This document shows, piece by piece, positions 38,571 to 47,917 of a DNA stretch of 64,000 nt. The notes under the pieces were generated by a model. It saw nothing but the letters and a program-made list of their open reading frames with translations. It was not told where the DNA came from and did no database searches. The DNA is from Plantibacter sp. Leaf314 (GTDB lineage: Bacteria; Actinomycetota; Actinomycetes; Actinomycetales; Microbacteriaceae): NCBI RefSeq assembly GCF_001423185.1, contig NZ_LMOB01000001.1:2339889-2403888 (forward strand), written 5' to 3'. Within the stretch, counting starts at the first letter, position 1, and every line of letters starts with the position of its first letter. The position numbers were made by a program, and so were the translations under genes.

Positions 38571-39616
38571 TGGCAACGAAACGAACCGGACTCGGCCGCG
38601 GAATCGGTGCCCTCATCCCGACCACGAGCTCCGATACTCAGGCGAACCGTCCCGTCGACGTGTTCTTCCCCGACAACCAGGGGACGGCTCGGAAGGCCGC
38701 GAAGGACGCCGCTACCGCCGCTGCCGACGCTGCTGCTGCGGCCGCCGAGCCTCAGGCACCGTCGTCAGAGGCGACCCCATCCGAGGGCCCACAGCTCGTC
38801 GCCGTCCCCGGCGCGCGGCTCGCCTACCTCTCCCCCGCGCTCATCGTCCCGAACGCGAACCAGCCGCGCACCGTGTTTGACGAGGACCACCTCGCCGAAC
38901 TCGTGACCAGCATCCGCGAGGTCGGTGTACTCCAGCCGATCGTCGTCCGCCCCATCCCCGGCGACGACGAGCAGTACGAGCTCATCATGGGTGAGCGGCG
39001 CCTCCGGGCCTCGAAAGAGGTCGGACTCGACCGGATCCCCGCGATCATCAAGGACACCGCGGACGAGGACATGCTCCGTGATGCGCTCCTCGAGAACCTT
39101 CACCGCTCCGAGCTGAACCCGCTGGAGGAAGCCTCTGCGTACCAGCAGCTCCTCGCGGACTTCGGGATCACCCAGGACGAGCTCGCGAACCGGATCGGCC
39201 GCTCGCGCCCGCAGATCAGCAACACCATCCGTCTCCTCAAGCTGCCAGCAGCGGTCCAGCAGCGCGTCGCAGCGGGCGTCCTGAGCGCCGGCCACGCACG
39301 GGCCATCCTCTCTCTGACGGACCCTGAAGCACAGCAGCGTCTCGCCGACAAGATCGTCAACGAAGACCTCTCCGTTCGCGCGGCGGAAGCTGCCGCAGCT
39401 CAGGGCGTCCAGGCGAAGAAGCCGCGGCCGATCGCCGGGTCCCGCCGTGGCCAGCTCGACGAGATCGCGGACCGACTCGGCGACCGACTGAACACTCGGG
39501 TGAAGGTCACGCTCGGCGCGAAGAAGGGCCAGATGGTGGTCGAGTTCGCGACGATCGCGGACCTCAACCGCATCCTCAGCGAGCTCGGCGAGTCCGGATT
39601 CGGCCAGTCCTCCTAA
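38570..39616 (+). CDS. parB: Chromosome partitioning protein ParB
   Basis: The protein has 348 residues. An Ala-rich linker (about 45-65) precedes the N-terminal CTPase domain, with NANQPRTVFDEDHLAELVTSI and the nucleotide-binding MGERRLRASKEVG. The DNA-binding HTH lies near FGITQDELANRIGRSRPQIS. The C-terminal dimerisation domain begins after GSRRGQLDEIADRLGD. It loads at parS and spreads as a CTP-dependent clamp. Sites occur on both sides of its gene. Confidence 0.97.
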   Translation: MATKRTGLGRGIGALIPTTSSDTQANRPVDVFFPDNQGTARKAAKDAATAAADAAAAAAEPQAPSSEATPSEGPQLVAVPGARLAYLSPALIVPNANQPRTVFDEDHLAELVTSIREVGVLQPIVVRPIPGDDEQYELIMGERRLRASKEVGLDRIPAIIKDTADEDMLRDALLENLHRSELNPLEEASAYQQLLADFGITQDELANRIGRSRPQISNTIRLLKLPAAVQQRVAAGVLSAGHARAILSLTDPEAQQRLADKIVNEDLSVRAAEAAAAQGVQAKKPRPIAGSRRGQLDEIADRLGDRLNTRVKVTLGAKKGQMVVEFATIADLNRILSELGESGFGQSS

Positions 39617-39620
39617 GTAG

Positions 39621-39634
39621 GTTTCACGTGAAAC
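39621..39634. other. parS site 8, after parB
   Basis: Perfect gtttcacgtgaaac, 4 nt after the parB stop. Its last bases form the base of the terminator stem. Confidence 0.95.
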
Positions 39635-39667
39635 ACGGGGACCGGTCAGTCGACCGGTCCCCGTGTT
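39632..39667 (+). terminator. parAB terminator
   Basis: A perfect 16-bp stem (aacacggggaccggtc / gaccggtccccgtgtt) with an agtc loop, directly after parB. Confidence 0.8.
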
Positions 39668-39772
39668 CGTGGATGAGACGAGATATCGACACACCACTGC
39701 TCTCGTTTCACCCTGCGTCGACTATCGGGACAAATCCCTGGTCAACGGTATGAAACGTGGTTCGACGTCGAG

Positions 39773-39786
39773 GTTTCACGTGAAAC
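39773..39786. other. parS site 9, parB-trxA gap
   Basis: Perfect gtttcacgtgaaac between the two convergent terminators. Confidence 0.95.
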
Positions 39787-39840
39787 CTCGGGCTGCAGCT
39801 GTGTCTCGTCAGCGTCGACCCAAGAGGCCCGCACCAACGA

Positions 39841-39874
39841 AGAACCGCCCGACTCCGGAGAGTCGGGCGGTTCT
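39841..39874 (-). terminator. trxA terminator
   Basis: A perfect 15-bp stem (agaaccgcccgactc / gagtcgggcggttct) with a cgga loop, about 20 nt downstream of the trxA stop on the minus strand. Confidence 0.8.
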
Positions 39875-39894
39875 GAACGAGAAGGATCTCCTGG

Positions 39895-40215
39895 TCAGCC
39901 GATGAAAGCTGCGAGGTCCTTCTCGAGGGCGGCCTTCGGCTTCGCGCCGATGACGGTCTGAACGACCTCGCCACCCTTGAAGACCTTCATGGCCGGGATG
40001 GAGGTGATCTGGTACTTCATCGCGAGGTTCGGGTTCTCGTCGACGTTCAGCTTGAGCACGGTGATCTTGTCACTGTTCTCAGAGCCGATGGTGTCGAGGA
40101 TCGGGCCGACGGCGCGACACGGACCGCACCAGGCGGCCCAGAAGTCGACCAAGACGGGCTTGTCGCTGTTGATGACCAGCTCGTCGAACGTTGCTTCGGT
40201 GACTGCATCTGACAT
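39895..40215 (-). CDS. trxA: Thioredoxin
   Basis: The protein has 106 residues. Active site WAAWCGPCRAVGP (Cys about 31 and 34), cis-Pro in ITSIPAMKVFKGG, and the usual length. It is a cytosolic disulphide reductase recharged by the enzyme encoded just upstream (47-bp gap). Confidence 0.97.
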   Translation of the reverse strand: MSDAVTEATFDELVINSDKPVLVDFWAAWCGPCRAVGPILDTIGSENSDKITVLKLNVDENPNLAMKYQITSIPAMKVFKGGEVVQTVIGAKPKAALEKDLAAFIG

Positions 40216-40262
40216 GAGTGTTCTCCTTCGTGGTGCGCGCGTCGAGATGGGCGCGCGGTCGA

Positions 40263-41273
40263 TCAAACGGTGGTGGCGAGGACCGGGTCGGAGGGCTGCG
40301 GGCGACCAGCGGTCTGAGCCTCGCCGATAGCGGACGACTCGCCCGCGGCCTGCTCGCGGTCGGCGAGGTAGTGCTCCGCGTCGAGGGCCGCGATGGTGCC
40401 ACTGCCGGCAGCGGTGATCGCCTGACGGTAGGTGGGGTCGATGACGTCGCCGGCGGCGAAGACGCCGGGCAGGTTGGTCTTCGACGAGCGACCCTTGACC
40501 GCAATGGTGCCCTCGGGAGCGAGGTCCAGCTGACCGTGGATGAGGTGCGTCCGTGGGTCGTTGCCGATCGCGATGAACAAGCCGCCCAGCGGCAGGTGGG
40601 TCTCGGTGCCGTCGGTGGTGGATCGCAGCGTCACGCCGTCGACCGCGTCGGCGCCGGTGATCCCCGCGACCTCGCTGTTCCAGATGAACTCGATCTTGTC
40701 GTTCGCGAAAGCGCGGTCCTGCATGATCTTCGACGCGCGGAGCGTGTCCTTGCGGTGGATGACGTAGACCTTCGACGCGAAGCGCGTGAGGAAGGTGGCC
40801 TCCTCCATCGCGCTGTCGCCGCCACCGATGACCGCGATGGTCTTCTCCTTGAAGAAGAACCCGTCGCAGGTCGCGCACCAGGACACGCCGTGGCCGGAGA
40901 GACGCTCCTCGTCGGCCAGTCCGAGCTTGCGGTACGCGGAACCGGTGGCGAAGATGACGGTGTGTGCCTCGTGGACCTGACCGTTGCCGAGGGTGACGGT
41001 CTTCACGTCACCATCGAGCTTGAGGTCGGTGACGTCGTCGTAGAGCACCTCGGTGCCGAACCGCTCGGCCTGCTCCTGCAACTTCATCATGAGCTCAGGG
41101 CCCTGGATGCCGTCGGGGAAGCCCGGGAAGTTCTCGATCTCGGTGGTGTTCATGAGTTCGCCGCCCGCCTCGACCGACGACGCGACGAGCAACGGCTGCA
41201 ACGAGGCGCGCGCAGCGTAGATCGCCGCCGTGTAGCCGGCGGGTCCTGATCCGATGATGATGACCTGACGCAC
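40263..41273 (-). CDS. trxB: Thioredoxin reductase (NADPH)
   Basis: The GTG at 41273, behind TGAGGAG, gives 336 residues starting MRQVIIIGSGPAGYTAAIYA. The redox pair is CATC in SWCATCDGFFF, the NADPH-binding loop is VIGGGDSAMEEA, and the C-terminal FAD motif is GVFAAGDVIDPTYRQ. The C-terminal tail after ADREQAAGESS is longer than usual. It reduces thioredoxin with NADPH. Confidence 0.97.
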   Translation of the reverse strand: MRQVIIIGSGPAGYTAAIYAARASLQPLLVASSVEAGGELMNTTEIENFPGFPDGIQGPELMMKLQEQAERFGTEVLYDDVTDLKLDGDVKTVTLGNGQVHEAHTVIFATGSAYRKLGLADEERLSGHGVSWCATCDGFFFKEKTIAVIGGGDSAMEEATFLTRFASKVYVIHRKDTLRASKIMQDRAFANDKIEFIWNSEVAGITGADAVDGVTLRSTTDGTETHLPLGGLFIAIGNDPRTHLIHGQLDLAPEGTIAVKGRSSKTNLPGVFAAGDVIDPTYRQAITAAGSGTIAALDAEHYLADREQAAGESSAIGEAQTAGRPQPSDPVLATTV

Positions 41274-41424
41274 GATGCTCCTCAGTGGTTCGTGGACTCC
41301 CGGACCAGGTGGGTTCCGGGCTTCCGAGTGGTGTAACACATCCTAACCGGCGCCTATTCCGGCCCTGCAGGGCCTCGGACAGCTCTCAGGTGGGCGTGAT
41401 GAGTCCGACCCGCCTGCCCGGTGA

Positions 41425-43041
41425 TCAGCGGCCGAGGCGGGCCAGGACGGGCGCCAGAGCGGCCTGCAGTTCCGGCGTCCGCAGCAGGGCCAGGACGGCC
41501 AGGTAGACCGCGGCCATGACGGCTCCGACGACGGCCATCGTGATGATGGCCCCGGGGATCGTCGCGGTGGTGAACCCCTCCTCGCCGATGCCGCCCAACA
41601 GCAGCAGGACGACGACACCGACCGCTGCGGCCGGCACGGCGGCCGCGACGTACCGGAGCAGGCTGAGGAGGATCCGCTTGGTGTCGAGGCCACCCAGTCG
41701 ACGACGGAGCAACAGTGCGGCGACCACGGTCTGCGCGACGCACGCGATCGTGATGGCGAGCGCGACACCGGCACCGACCAGGTGAGCCGGGAGGACGAGG
41801 ATGACGATGATCGCGAGCAGCACGAAGAGCAGCGTCTGGAAGAGGGTGAAGAAGAAGGGGGTCTTCGTGTCGCCGAGGGCGTAGAACGCACGCTGCAGGA
41901 CGAAGAGGATGCAGAACGGGACGAGCCCGATGACGAAGGCGATGACGATGCCGCCCATGGCCTGCGCCTGTTCGAACGTCTCGGCGAACACGCTGCCGAA
42001 GGGGACGGCGACGACCATGATGACGGCGGCTGCGAGGACGATGAGGACGCTCACCACGCGGATCGCGGCCGAGATGTCGGCCTGGAGCCGAGGGATGTCC
42101 CGTCCGTGCTCCCGTGTCCCCTGCGCGTGCTCGCTCATGCGGGTGAAGTACGCCGTCGCGATGGAGACGGTGATGATCGAGTGCGGGAGCATGAAGATCA
42201 GCCACGCGTAGTTGAGGATCGCGACGGACGGCCCCTGGTTACTGACGGAGGCGACGATCTGGGTCTCGATGATCCCCGCGCCGGTCGTCAGCAGCAGCAT
42301 GCCGAAGGTCCAGCTGGCGATCCGGCCGGTGGCACGGAGTCCCACGCCCCGCCACTGGAAGTCGGGCCGGAAGCGCAGCCCGGCCTTCCGCCAGAAGAGC
42401 ATGAGGAACGCGGCTTGGACCACGACGCCGAGCGTGGCGGACCCGGCGAGCAGGACCGTCCGGCCGTCGGTCCACTCGCGGACGGCGAGATCGCCGCTGC
42501 CGTACAGGCCGATGAAGGCGATCAGGCCGGCGATCGCGATGACGTTGTTGAGCACGGGCGCCCAGGTGAACGGCCCGAACATCTTGCGGGCGTTGAGGAC
42601 CTCACCGAGCACGGTGTACAGCGCGTAGAGAAGGATCTGCGGGAGACACCAGTAGGCGAACGCCGTCGCGAGCGCGAACTGCTCCGGCGGCAGGGCGGCG
42701 GCGACGATGAACACGAAGACCGGTGCCAGGAGCGTGATCACCGCCGTGGCTCCGCCGATGAACACCAGGGTGATCGTCACGAGCTTGTTGATGTACGCGT
42801 TGCCACCGTCGGCGTGGATCCCGGCTCGGACGATCTGCGGCACGAGCACGGCGCTCAGGACACCGCCGCCGATGATCACGTAGATGGTGTTCGGCAACTG
42901 GTTCGCGATGGCGAAGGTGTCACCGATGACGACGACACCGATCGCCTGTGCCACCAGGATGGCCTTGACGAAGCCGAGGAGCCGGGAGACCAGCGTCCCC
43001 GAGGCGAGGAGGGCGCTCGCCCTGCCGATGCCGTCAGCCAT
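41425..43041 (-). CDS. murJ: Lipid II flippase MurJ (MviN family)
   Basis: The protein has 538 residues with about 14 membrane helices. It begins GRASALLASGTLVSRLLGFV, with the family motifs TIYVIIGGGVLSAVLVPQI, FVLQRAFYALGDTKTPFF and GAGIIETQIVASVSNQGPS. It exports lipid II for wall synthesis. No cytosolic pseudokinase extension is present, unlike mycobacterial MurJ, although fhaA is in the window. The start overlaps the end of the DUF6049 gene by 8 bp. Confidence 0.95.
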   Translation of the reverse strand: MADGIGRASALLASGTLVSRLLGFVKAILVAQAIGVVVIGDTFAIANQLPNTIYVIIGGGVLSAVLVPQIVRAGIHADGGNAYINKLVTITLVFIGGATAVITLLAPVFVFIVAAALPPEQFALATAFAYWCLPQILLYALYTVLGEVLNARKMFGPFTWAPVLNNVIAIAGLIAFIGLYGSGDLAVREWTDGRTVLLAGSATLGVVVQAAFLMLFWRKAGLRFRPDFQWRGVGLRATGRIASWTFGMLLLTTGAGIIETQIVASVSNQGPSVAILNYAWLIFMLPHSIITVSIATAYFTRMSEHAQGTREHGRDIPRLQADISAAIRVVSVLIVLAAAVIMVVAVPFGSVFAETFEQAQAMGGIVIAFVIGLVPFCILFVLQRAFYALGDTKTPFFFTLFQTLLFVLLAIIVILVLPAHLVGAGVALAITIACVAQTVVAALLLRRRLGGLDTKRILLSLLRYVAAAVPAAAVGVVVLLLLGGIGEEGFTTATIPGAIITMAVVGAVMAAVYLAVLALLRTPELQAALAPVLARLGR

Positions 43042-45367
43042 TCGTCTCCCGTCGTCCGGGTGACGACTCTACCGGGGGCTCTCCGTCCGCACGCTCATCG
43101 TCGTCCGGAGCGACGCCCGCGGAAGCGGCGAGAGCACGACGCTTCGCCCGCCGGCTGAGCACCATGCGGATCACCCCGCTGACGAACAGCAGGGCGACGA
43201 GCAGCGCGAGGACGATGGCGCCGATGCCCTCCCAGTCGGCGCGGACGTTCACCCCGACGAACGACTGCTCGCCGATGGCCTGACCACCCGTGCTGAACAG
43301 TTGCAGTCGGAGGGTGGCGTCACCGTTCCCGATCTGCGCCTGGACGGGGACGAGGACGGTGGCCCGTGAATCCGCGGCGATCTCCTGCGTGACGGACCCG
43401 GAGATGCTGAGGCGACCGTTGCTCGGTGACGCCTGCATCACGACGGTGACGGGGTACGGCAGGTCGTTCCGGACCGCGAACGGCAGCGACACCTCGCCGC
43501 CCACCATGTTGATGCGACTGCTGTCCGTCACGCGGACCGATGCGAGGACAGTGTCCGTGCGTTCCTGTTGCGCGGTGACCGCGGCGCCCCACCCCTCCGC
43601 CGTGGGGAGCCACCCGGCCGCGAGGCTGGAGAGCAGCGTGGCGCGCTCACGCCCGGTCAACAGCTCGGGGTCGTTCAACACGGAGGAGAACTCGGTGACG
43701 AGTCGTTCGTCGTCGAGGAGGACCCGGACATCCGACACCCGGTCGTCGTTCGGGGCCATCGCACCGAGGGTGACCGCGGTCGGCGGCTCCGTGAGGGTGC
43801 TCGCGAGGGGCGTCCGGGAGGTGGCCGGCAACGAGCGGAGTGCGTTGACCGTGTCGCCCAGGGCTGGGAGGGCAGCGTCGACGGCGCGCGGGAGGACGGC
43901 GACGACCGTTCCACCCGTCGACCCCTCGGTCCCGATGGCGGCGGCCCGGGCGTTCACGTCCGCGATGGCGTTCTGGAACGCGCTGTCCGTCGTCGCCGAG
44001 GCGGCGGCGCTCAAGGAGTCGGCGAGGCCGTGGTCGACCAGGAGGGTCGGTGTGGTCCCGGCCGTCGCCGACGCGCGGAGCGTCTGGCCGCTCGTGGAGG
44101 TGTTGTCGGAGTCGATCATCGCGACCGCGCCACCGGACGCGGTGAAGACGGAGAGGTCGGCGTCGGACACCGCGCCGCCCGCCCAGACGATGCTCGGGAG
44201 GGTGTAGCTCCACTCGAGCAGCTCGGCCATCGTCGGAACGGTCGGGACAGGTTGAGCGGGTGTCTCGGAGGGCGACGGTGTCGGGGTGGATCCGTCGGAC
44301 GGCGTGGCGGTCGGGGACGCGCCGTCGGTCGCCGTCGCCGGTGACGGCACGGTCTGCGGGCTCGGCTGGACGCCGTCGGGGTCGGTGGTCGGTGTGTCGG
44401 TCGGCGTCGGGGTGTCGGTGGGCTGCACTGCAGGGAAGTCCGCGACGTCCAGGGCGAAGTCGAACGAGGTCGGTGCCATCAGCTGTCCGAGCCCGGCCTC
44501 GGCTTGGACAGCGGGTTCCGCGTCGCCGTACTGAAGGGCGAACGTCTCGTTCGGTGCGGCCTCGAGTCGGGCGAGCCAGGCCACGGCGCCCTGGGGTGCA
44601 CGGGTGCCGAGCGCTCTGATGGAGGCGATGATCCGGGGATCGATGCCGAGGGCGATCTGCTCGCCGAAGTACGCGTCGAGCTGGGTGGTGAGGGCGCCGT
44701 CGTCCTCGGTGAGTTCGGTGAGCTCGTCAGCGTCGAGGAGCCCGCCGTAGCTGATCGGGACGGTGAGTGGGGCCACGAGGGCCACGGAGGCCGCGGTGGG
44801 CTGTCCCTGGGATCGCCAGACCAACGCCGTCCGCCCTCCGGCGGCCGTGTCCCCGGCCGTGTAGCCGGCGGAGACACCGTAGGAGCCCCAGGCGTCCGCG
44901 TCGTCGAACCCGAGCGCAGGCGGGGTGAAGTCGAGGCCGCTCACGACGTACTGCTGCCCGGCGATGAGTTCCGGGATGTCGATGGTCCGCACCACGGTCG
45001 TCCCGGTCGGTGTCGTCGCCGCGTCGGCACCCGAGGTGTCGAGCCACGTGTCGAGCGCTGCCGTCCCGGTGATGCGCGCGGTGGTGACCGCCAGGGAGAG
45101 GGAGCCGGCCGGCAGGTCGTCGTCGGTGCCGTTCGTCAGGGTGATGCCGAAGGAGGTGATCGAGGACTGCTCGACCGCTCCCCCGTCACTCGGACTCACC
45201 TCGACCGACACGAGGCCGTCCGGTGTCGCAGCGGAATGAGCGGTCTGCAGGGGCGCGGCAGCGGCGAGGGGCCCTGGCGAGAAGAGCCCGGAGGACACGA
45301 CGGCGAACGACAGCGCGGCTGCTGCGAGGGCGCTGAGGAGGCGTGGGAGGCGGCTTGATCGTGTCAT
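43034..45367 (-). CDS. DUF6049 family secreted or membrane-anchored protein
   Basis: The protein has 777 residues. A signal peptide (LLSALAAAALSFAVVSSGLF, ending near AAAAP) is followed by extracellular beta-rich domains. A Thr/Pro/Ser linker (about 320-385, many PTPT and PSP repeats) splits them. One C-terminal membrane helix (IGAIVLALLVALLFVSGVIRMV) ends in a basic-then-acidic cytosolic tail. It matches the large proteins located directly upstream of murJ in actinobacteria (DUF6049). Their role is unknown; the link with murJ suggests wall synthesis. Confidence 0.88.
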   Translation of the reverse strand: MTRSSRLPRLLSALAAAALSFAVVSSGLFSPGPLAAAAPLQTAHSAATPDGLVSVEVSPSDGGAVEQSSITSFGITLTNGTDDDLPAGSLSLAVTTARITGTAALDTWLDTSGADAATTPTGTTVVRTIDIPELIAGQQYVVSGLDFTPPALGFDDADAWGSYGVSAGYTAGDTAAGGRTALVWRSQGQPTAASVALVAPLTVPISYGGLLDADELTELTEDDGALTTQLDAYFGEQIALGIDPRIIASIRALGTRAPQGAVAWLARLEAAPNETFALQYGDAEPAVQAEAGLGQLMAPTSFDFALDVADFPAVQPTDTPTPTDTPTTDPDGVQPSPQTVPSPATATDGASPTATPSDGSTPTPSPSETPAQPVPTVPTMAELLEWSYTLPSIVWAGGAVSDADLSVFTASGGAVAMIDSDNTSTSGQTLRASATAGTTPTLLVDHGLADSLSAAASATTDSAFQNAIADVNARAAAIGTEGSTGGTVVAVLPRAVDAALPALGDTVNALRSLPATSRTPLASTLTEPPTAVTLGAMAPNDDRVSDVRVLLDDERLVTEFSSVLNDPELLTGRERATLLSSLAAGWLPTAEGWGAAVTAQQERTDTVLASVRVTDSSRINMVGGEVSLPFAVRNDLPYPVTVVMQASPSNGRLSISGSVTQEIAADSRATVLVPVQAQIGNGDATLRLQLFSTGGQAIGEQSFVGVNVRADWEGIGAIVLALLVALLFVSGVIRMVLSRRAKRRALAASAGVAPDDDERADGEPPVESSPGRRETNG

Positions 45368-45495
45368 GGGCTGATGGACCACGTCGCTCAGGCGGAGTGG
45401 TCCGCTCACGATTCTACGGTGGCGCCCCAAACGAACCTGGGTGCTGGTGCACCGGGAGGTCACGGCTTCCGCCGGGAGCGCCACCGAGCGTCGGG

Positions 45496-47154
45496 CTAGG
45501 TCCCGTCTGACACGATGCGATCGGCGTCGCCATCGTCCGGCACACCCTCGTCCTCCCGCCGGCCGTGACCGAGCGAGAGGGTCGCGAGGAAGCCGACGAC
45601 GAGGAACGCCGCAGCAGCGAAGGCCGCGTATCGCGTGCCGTCCGAGAGCGCGACCTTGGCGTCCTCGGCGACCGCGGCCGTCGAGGGGTCTGCGGCGAGT
45701 CCGGCGATGGACGCCCCGGCGCTGTCGACCACGCTCGAGACCAGGGCGTCGCGCTGTGCCACCGGGATCCCGGCGTCGTCGAGTCGTGCGTCGAGCACGG
45801 AAGCAGTGCTGACGAACAGCACGGTGCCGAGGACGGCGATGCCGAGGGCCGATCCGATCTGCCGCGCCGTGCTCTGCGTCCCCGAGCCCTGCCCGCTCTG
45901 CTCGATCGGGACGTCCTTCAGGACGACGCCGGTCAGCTGTGCGGTCGCGAGCCCGACACCGAACCCGTAGACGAAGAGGGACACGGCGATCGCGAACCAC
46001 GGGGTGTCGGTTCCGACCGCCAACCCGATACCGATGACACCGGCGACCTCCGCGAGGATGCCCACCCGCACGATCGTCACCGGCGCGACGCGGTTCCCGA
46101 AGGCACCGGCGAAGCCGCTGGCGACGAACGATCCGATCGCCAGGGCGAGGAGGACCACGCCCGTCTGCAGCGCGCTGTATCCGAGGACGTTCTGCAGCCA
46201 GATCGGGAGCGACAGGATGATGCCGAACTCGCCCAGGGAGACGATGAGGGCAGCGATGTTGCCGTTGCGGAACGACGGCAGGGAGAAGAGGGAGAAGGCG
46301 ATGATGGTGCTCCGCCCCTGCCGCATGCGCCGGCGGCCCCACAGCAAGAACGCGATCGCACCGATGACGGTCACCAGGAGCGCGATGGGCACCGGGGAGA
46401 GCGTGAACGGCCACGTCCAGTCGCCGACGACCAGTGGTGCCTCGGTCGTCCACCAGCCGAGGCTCCGACCTTCGATCAGTCCGAACACGAGGGACGAGCT
46501 GGTGACGATCGACAGCGCAGCGCCGACACCGTCGATGCCTCCGGTCGCCACGTCGCGCGACTCGGAGACGAACAGGAGCAGGCCGATCACGATGACGACA
46601 CCGAGGGGCACGTTGATGCCGAACGCCCAGCGCCACGAGAAGTCGGTCGTCAGCCAGCCGCCCAGGAGCGGCCCGACCGCGACCATGCCGCCGATCGTCG
46701 ACCCCCAGACGGCGAAGGCGATCGCCCGGTCGCGCCCCCGGAACGTCGCGTTGATGATCGACAGGGTGGTGGGGAGGATCATCGCCCCGCCGACGCCCTG
46801 GACGACCCGCGCGAGGATCAGGAGCTCGCCGGTCGCTGCGAGTGCTGCGAACACCGAGGCGGCGACGAAGACGACGACCCCGAGGAGGAGCATCCTCCGG
46901 CGACCCACCCGGTCGGCGAGGGTCCCGAAGACGATGAGGAGCGCGGCGAAGACGAGGGTGTAGGACTCCTGGACCCACTGGACCTGGGTCGACGAGATGC
47001 CGAGGTCGTCCACGATCGACGGGATCGCGACGTTGACGATGGTGGAGTCGACGATGATGAGCGCGACGGCGACGCTGATGGCGACGAGTCCGAACCATTT
47101 CCGGCGGTCGGCGGTGCTTCGTCCGGGCGTCTCGGACAGGTTGGATTCCGTCAT
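45496..47154 (-). CDS. MFS drug exporter, DHA2 (EmrB/QacA) family
   Basis: The protein has 552 residues and about 14 helices. Helix 1 contains the DHA2 motif IIVDSTIVNVAIPSI. Motif A is GTLADRVGRRRMLLLG and the motif C-like region is GSTIGGMVAVGPLLGGWL. Proton-driven export of cationic or amphiphilic compounds is typical; no substrate can be assigned. No regulator gene is adjacent. Confidence 0.9.
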   Translation of the reverse strand: MTESNLSETPGRSTADRRKWFGLVAISVAVALIIVDSTIVNVAIPSIVDDLGISSTQVQWVQESYTLVFAALLIVFGTLADRVGRRRMLLLGVVVFVAASVFAALAATGELLILARVVQGVGGAMILPTTLSIINATFRGRDRAIAFAVWGSTIGGMVAVGPLLGGWLTTDFSWRWAFGINVPLGVVIVIGLLLFVSESRDVATGGIDGVGAALSIVTSSSLVFGLIEGRSLGWWTTEAPLVVGDWTWPFTLSPVPIALLVTVIGAIAFLLWGRRRMRQGRSTIIAFSLFSLPSFRNGNIAALIVSLGEFGIILSLPIWLQNVLGYSALQTGVVLLALAIGSFVASGFAGAFGNRVAPVTIVRVGILAEVAGVIGIGLAVGTDTPWFAIAVSLFVYGFGVGLATAQLTGVVLKDVPIEQSGQGSGTQSTARQIGSALGIAVLGTVLFVSTASVLDARLDDAGIPVAQRDALVSSVVDSAGASIAGLAADPSTAAVAEDAKVALSDGTRYAAFAAAAFLVVGFLATLSLGHGRREDEGVPDDGDADRIVSDGT

Positions 47155-47281
47155 GCGCGGAAACGATCAGCTAGCTGCATATTGTGAGTATGCGCCCACG
47201 ATCAGCGGTTGTCACCCACCATGTGTCGTATTCGCATTCTGGAATACAACTGCCCGACAGGTGTCGTCGAGGCAGACGGCA

Positions 47282-47662
47282 TCAGTCCGCGTCGTCGCCC
47301 TCCCACGGGGGTCGAGCCACCTTGCCCGACATCCGCCAGACCGCGCGGGTCAGTTCCGGATGCACCCGCGCGATCTCCCGGAGCACCTCGTACTCCAAGT
47401 GGTCCGCGTTGTCGCGGTGATCCTGGGCGTCCTCCAACGAGGAGTACCCCGCGAGCCGTGCCATGGCGTGCTGGGCGGCGAGCCCTCGAGCGTGCAGCGC
47501 ATCGTCCCGGAGCACGGCGACGACGAGCTCGTCGACCGTCGGCATCGACGGCAGGAAGTCCCACGGGTCCTCGCCGTCTCGGGCACGATGCTCGATGATG
47601 ACGTCGCGTTCGAGTTGCGCATCACGCCGCAGTTTCGGGAGGTCGACCGCCTGCAGATCCAC
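47282..47662 (-). CDS. Hypothetical cytosolic protein (126 aa)
   Basis: An acidic, fully soluble protein starting MDLQAVDLPKLRRDAQLERD and ending VARPPWEGDDAD, with strong G/C third-position codon use. The middle is helical (HAMARLAGYSSLEDAQDHRD). I recognise no domain. It lies between the MFS gene and the RND pump gene without a clear operon partner. Confidence 0.65.
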   Translation of the reverse strand: MDLQAVDLPKLRRDAQLERDVIIEHRARDGEDPWDFLPSMPTVDELVVAVLRDDALHARGLAAQHAMARLAGYSSLEDAQDHRDNADHLEYEVLREIARVHPELTRAVWRMSGKVARPPWEGDDAD

Positions 47663-47917
47663 GTACCCTCCTCACTCCGGCGCACCGGCGGCGCGCACTC
47701 GGGTATCAAGGGTACGCCTCGTATCGGTGGACCTCGCCGTCAAGGCGGCCTCGGACCGGCGGACGCACCTGGTACCCCAGGACCATCGGCGTCGTCCGAT
47801 CGGCGGATGGACGGGCCGCGGCAGGTCCGTCATCGTGTGGATGTGCCACCGGACGGCGCTCCCTAGCGTGGACTGGGGCGACTCGCGCCCACTCCGCGAC
47901 CGAGAGGCCAGCCGCCC

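Noticed and set aside
43034..47098. A 1354-codon minus-strand open frame
   Set aside because: Only the last 777 codons (DUF6049 protein with its own signal peptide) are real. The upstream part is an Arg/His-rich shadow of the MFS exporter gene, which is read in another frame.
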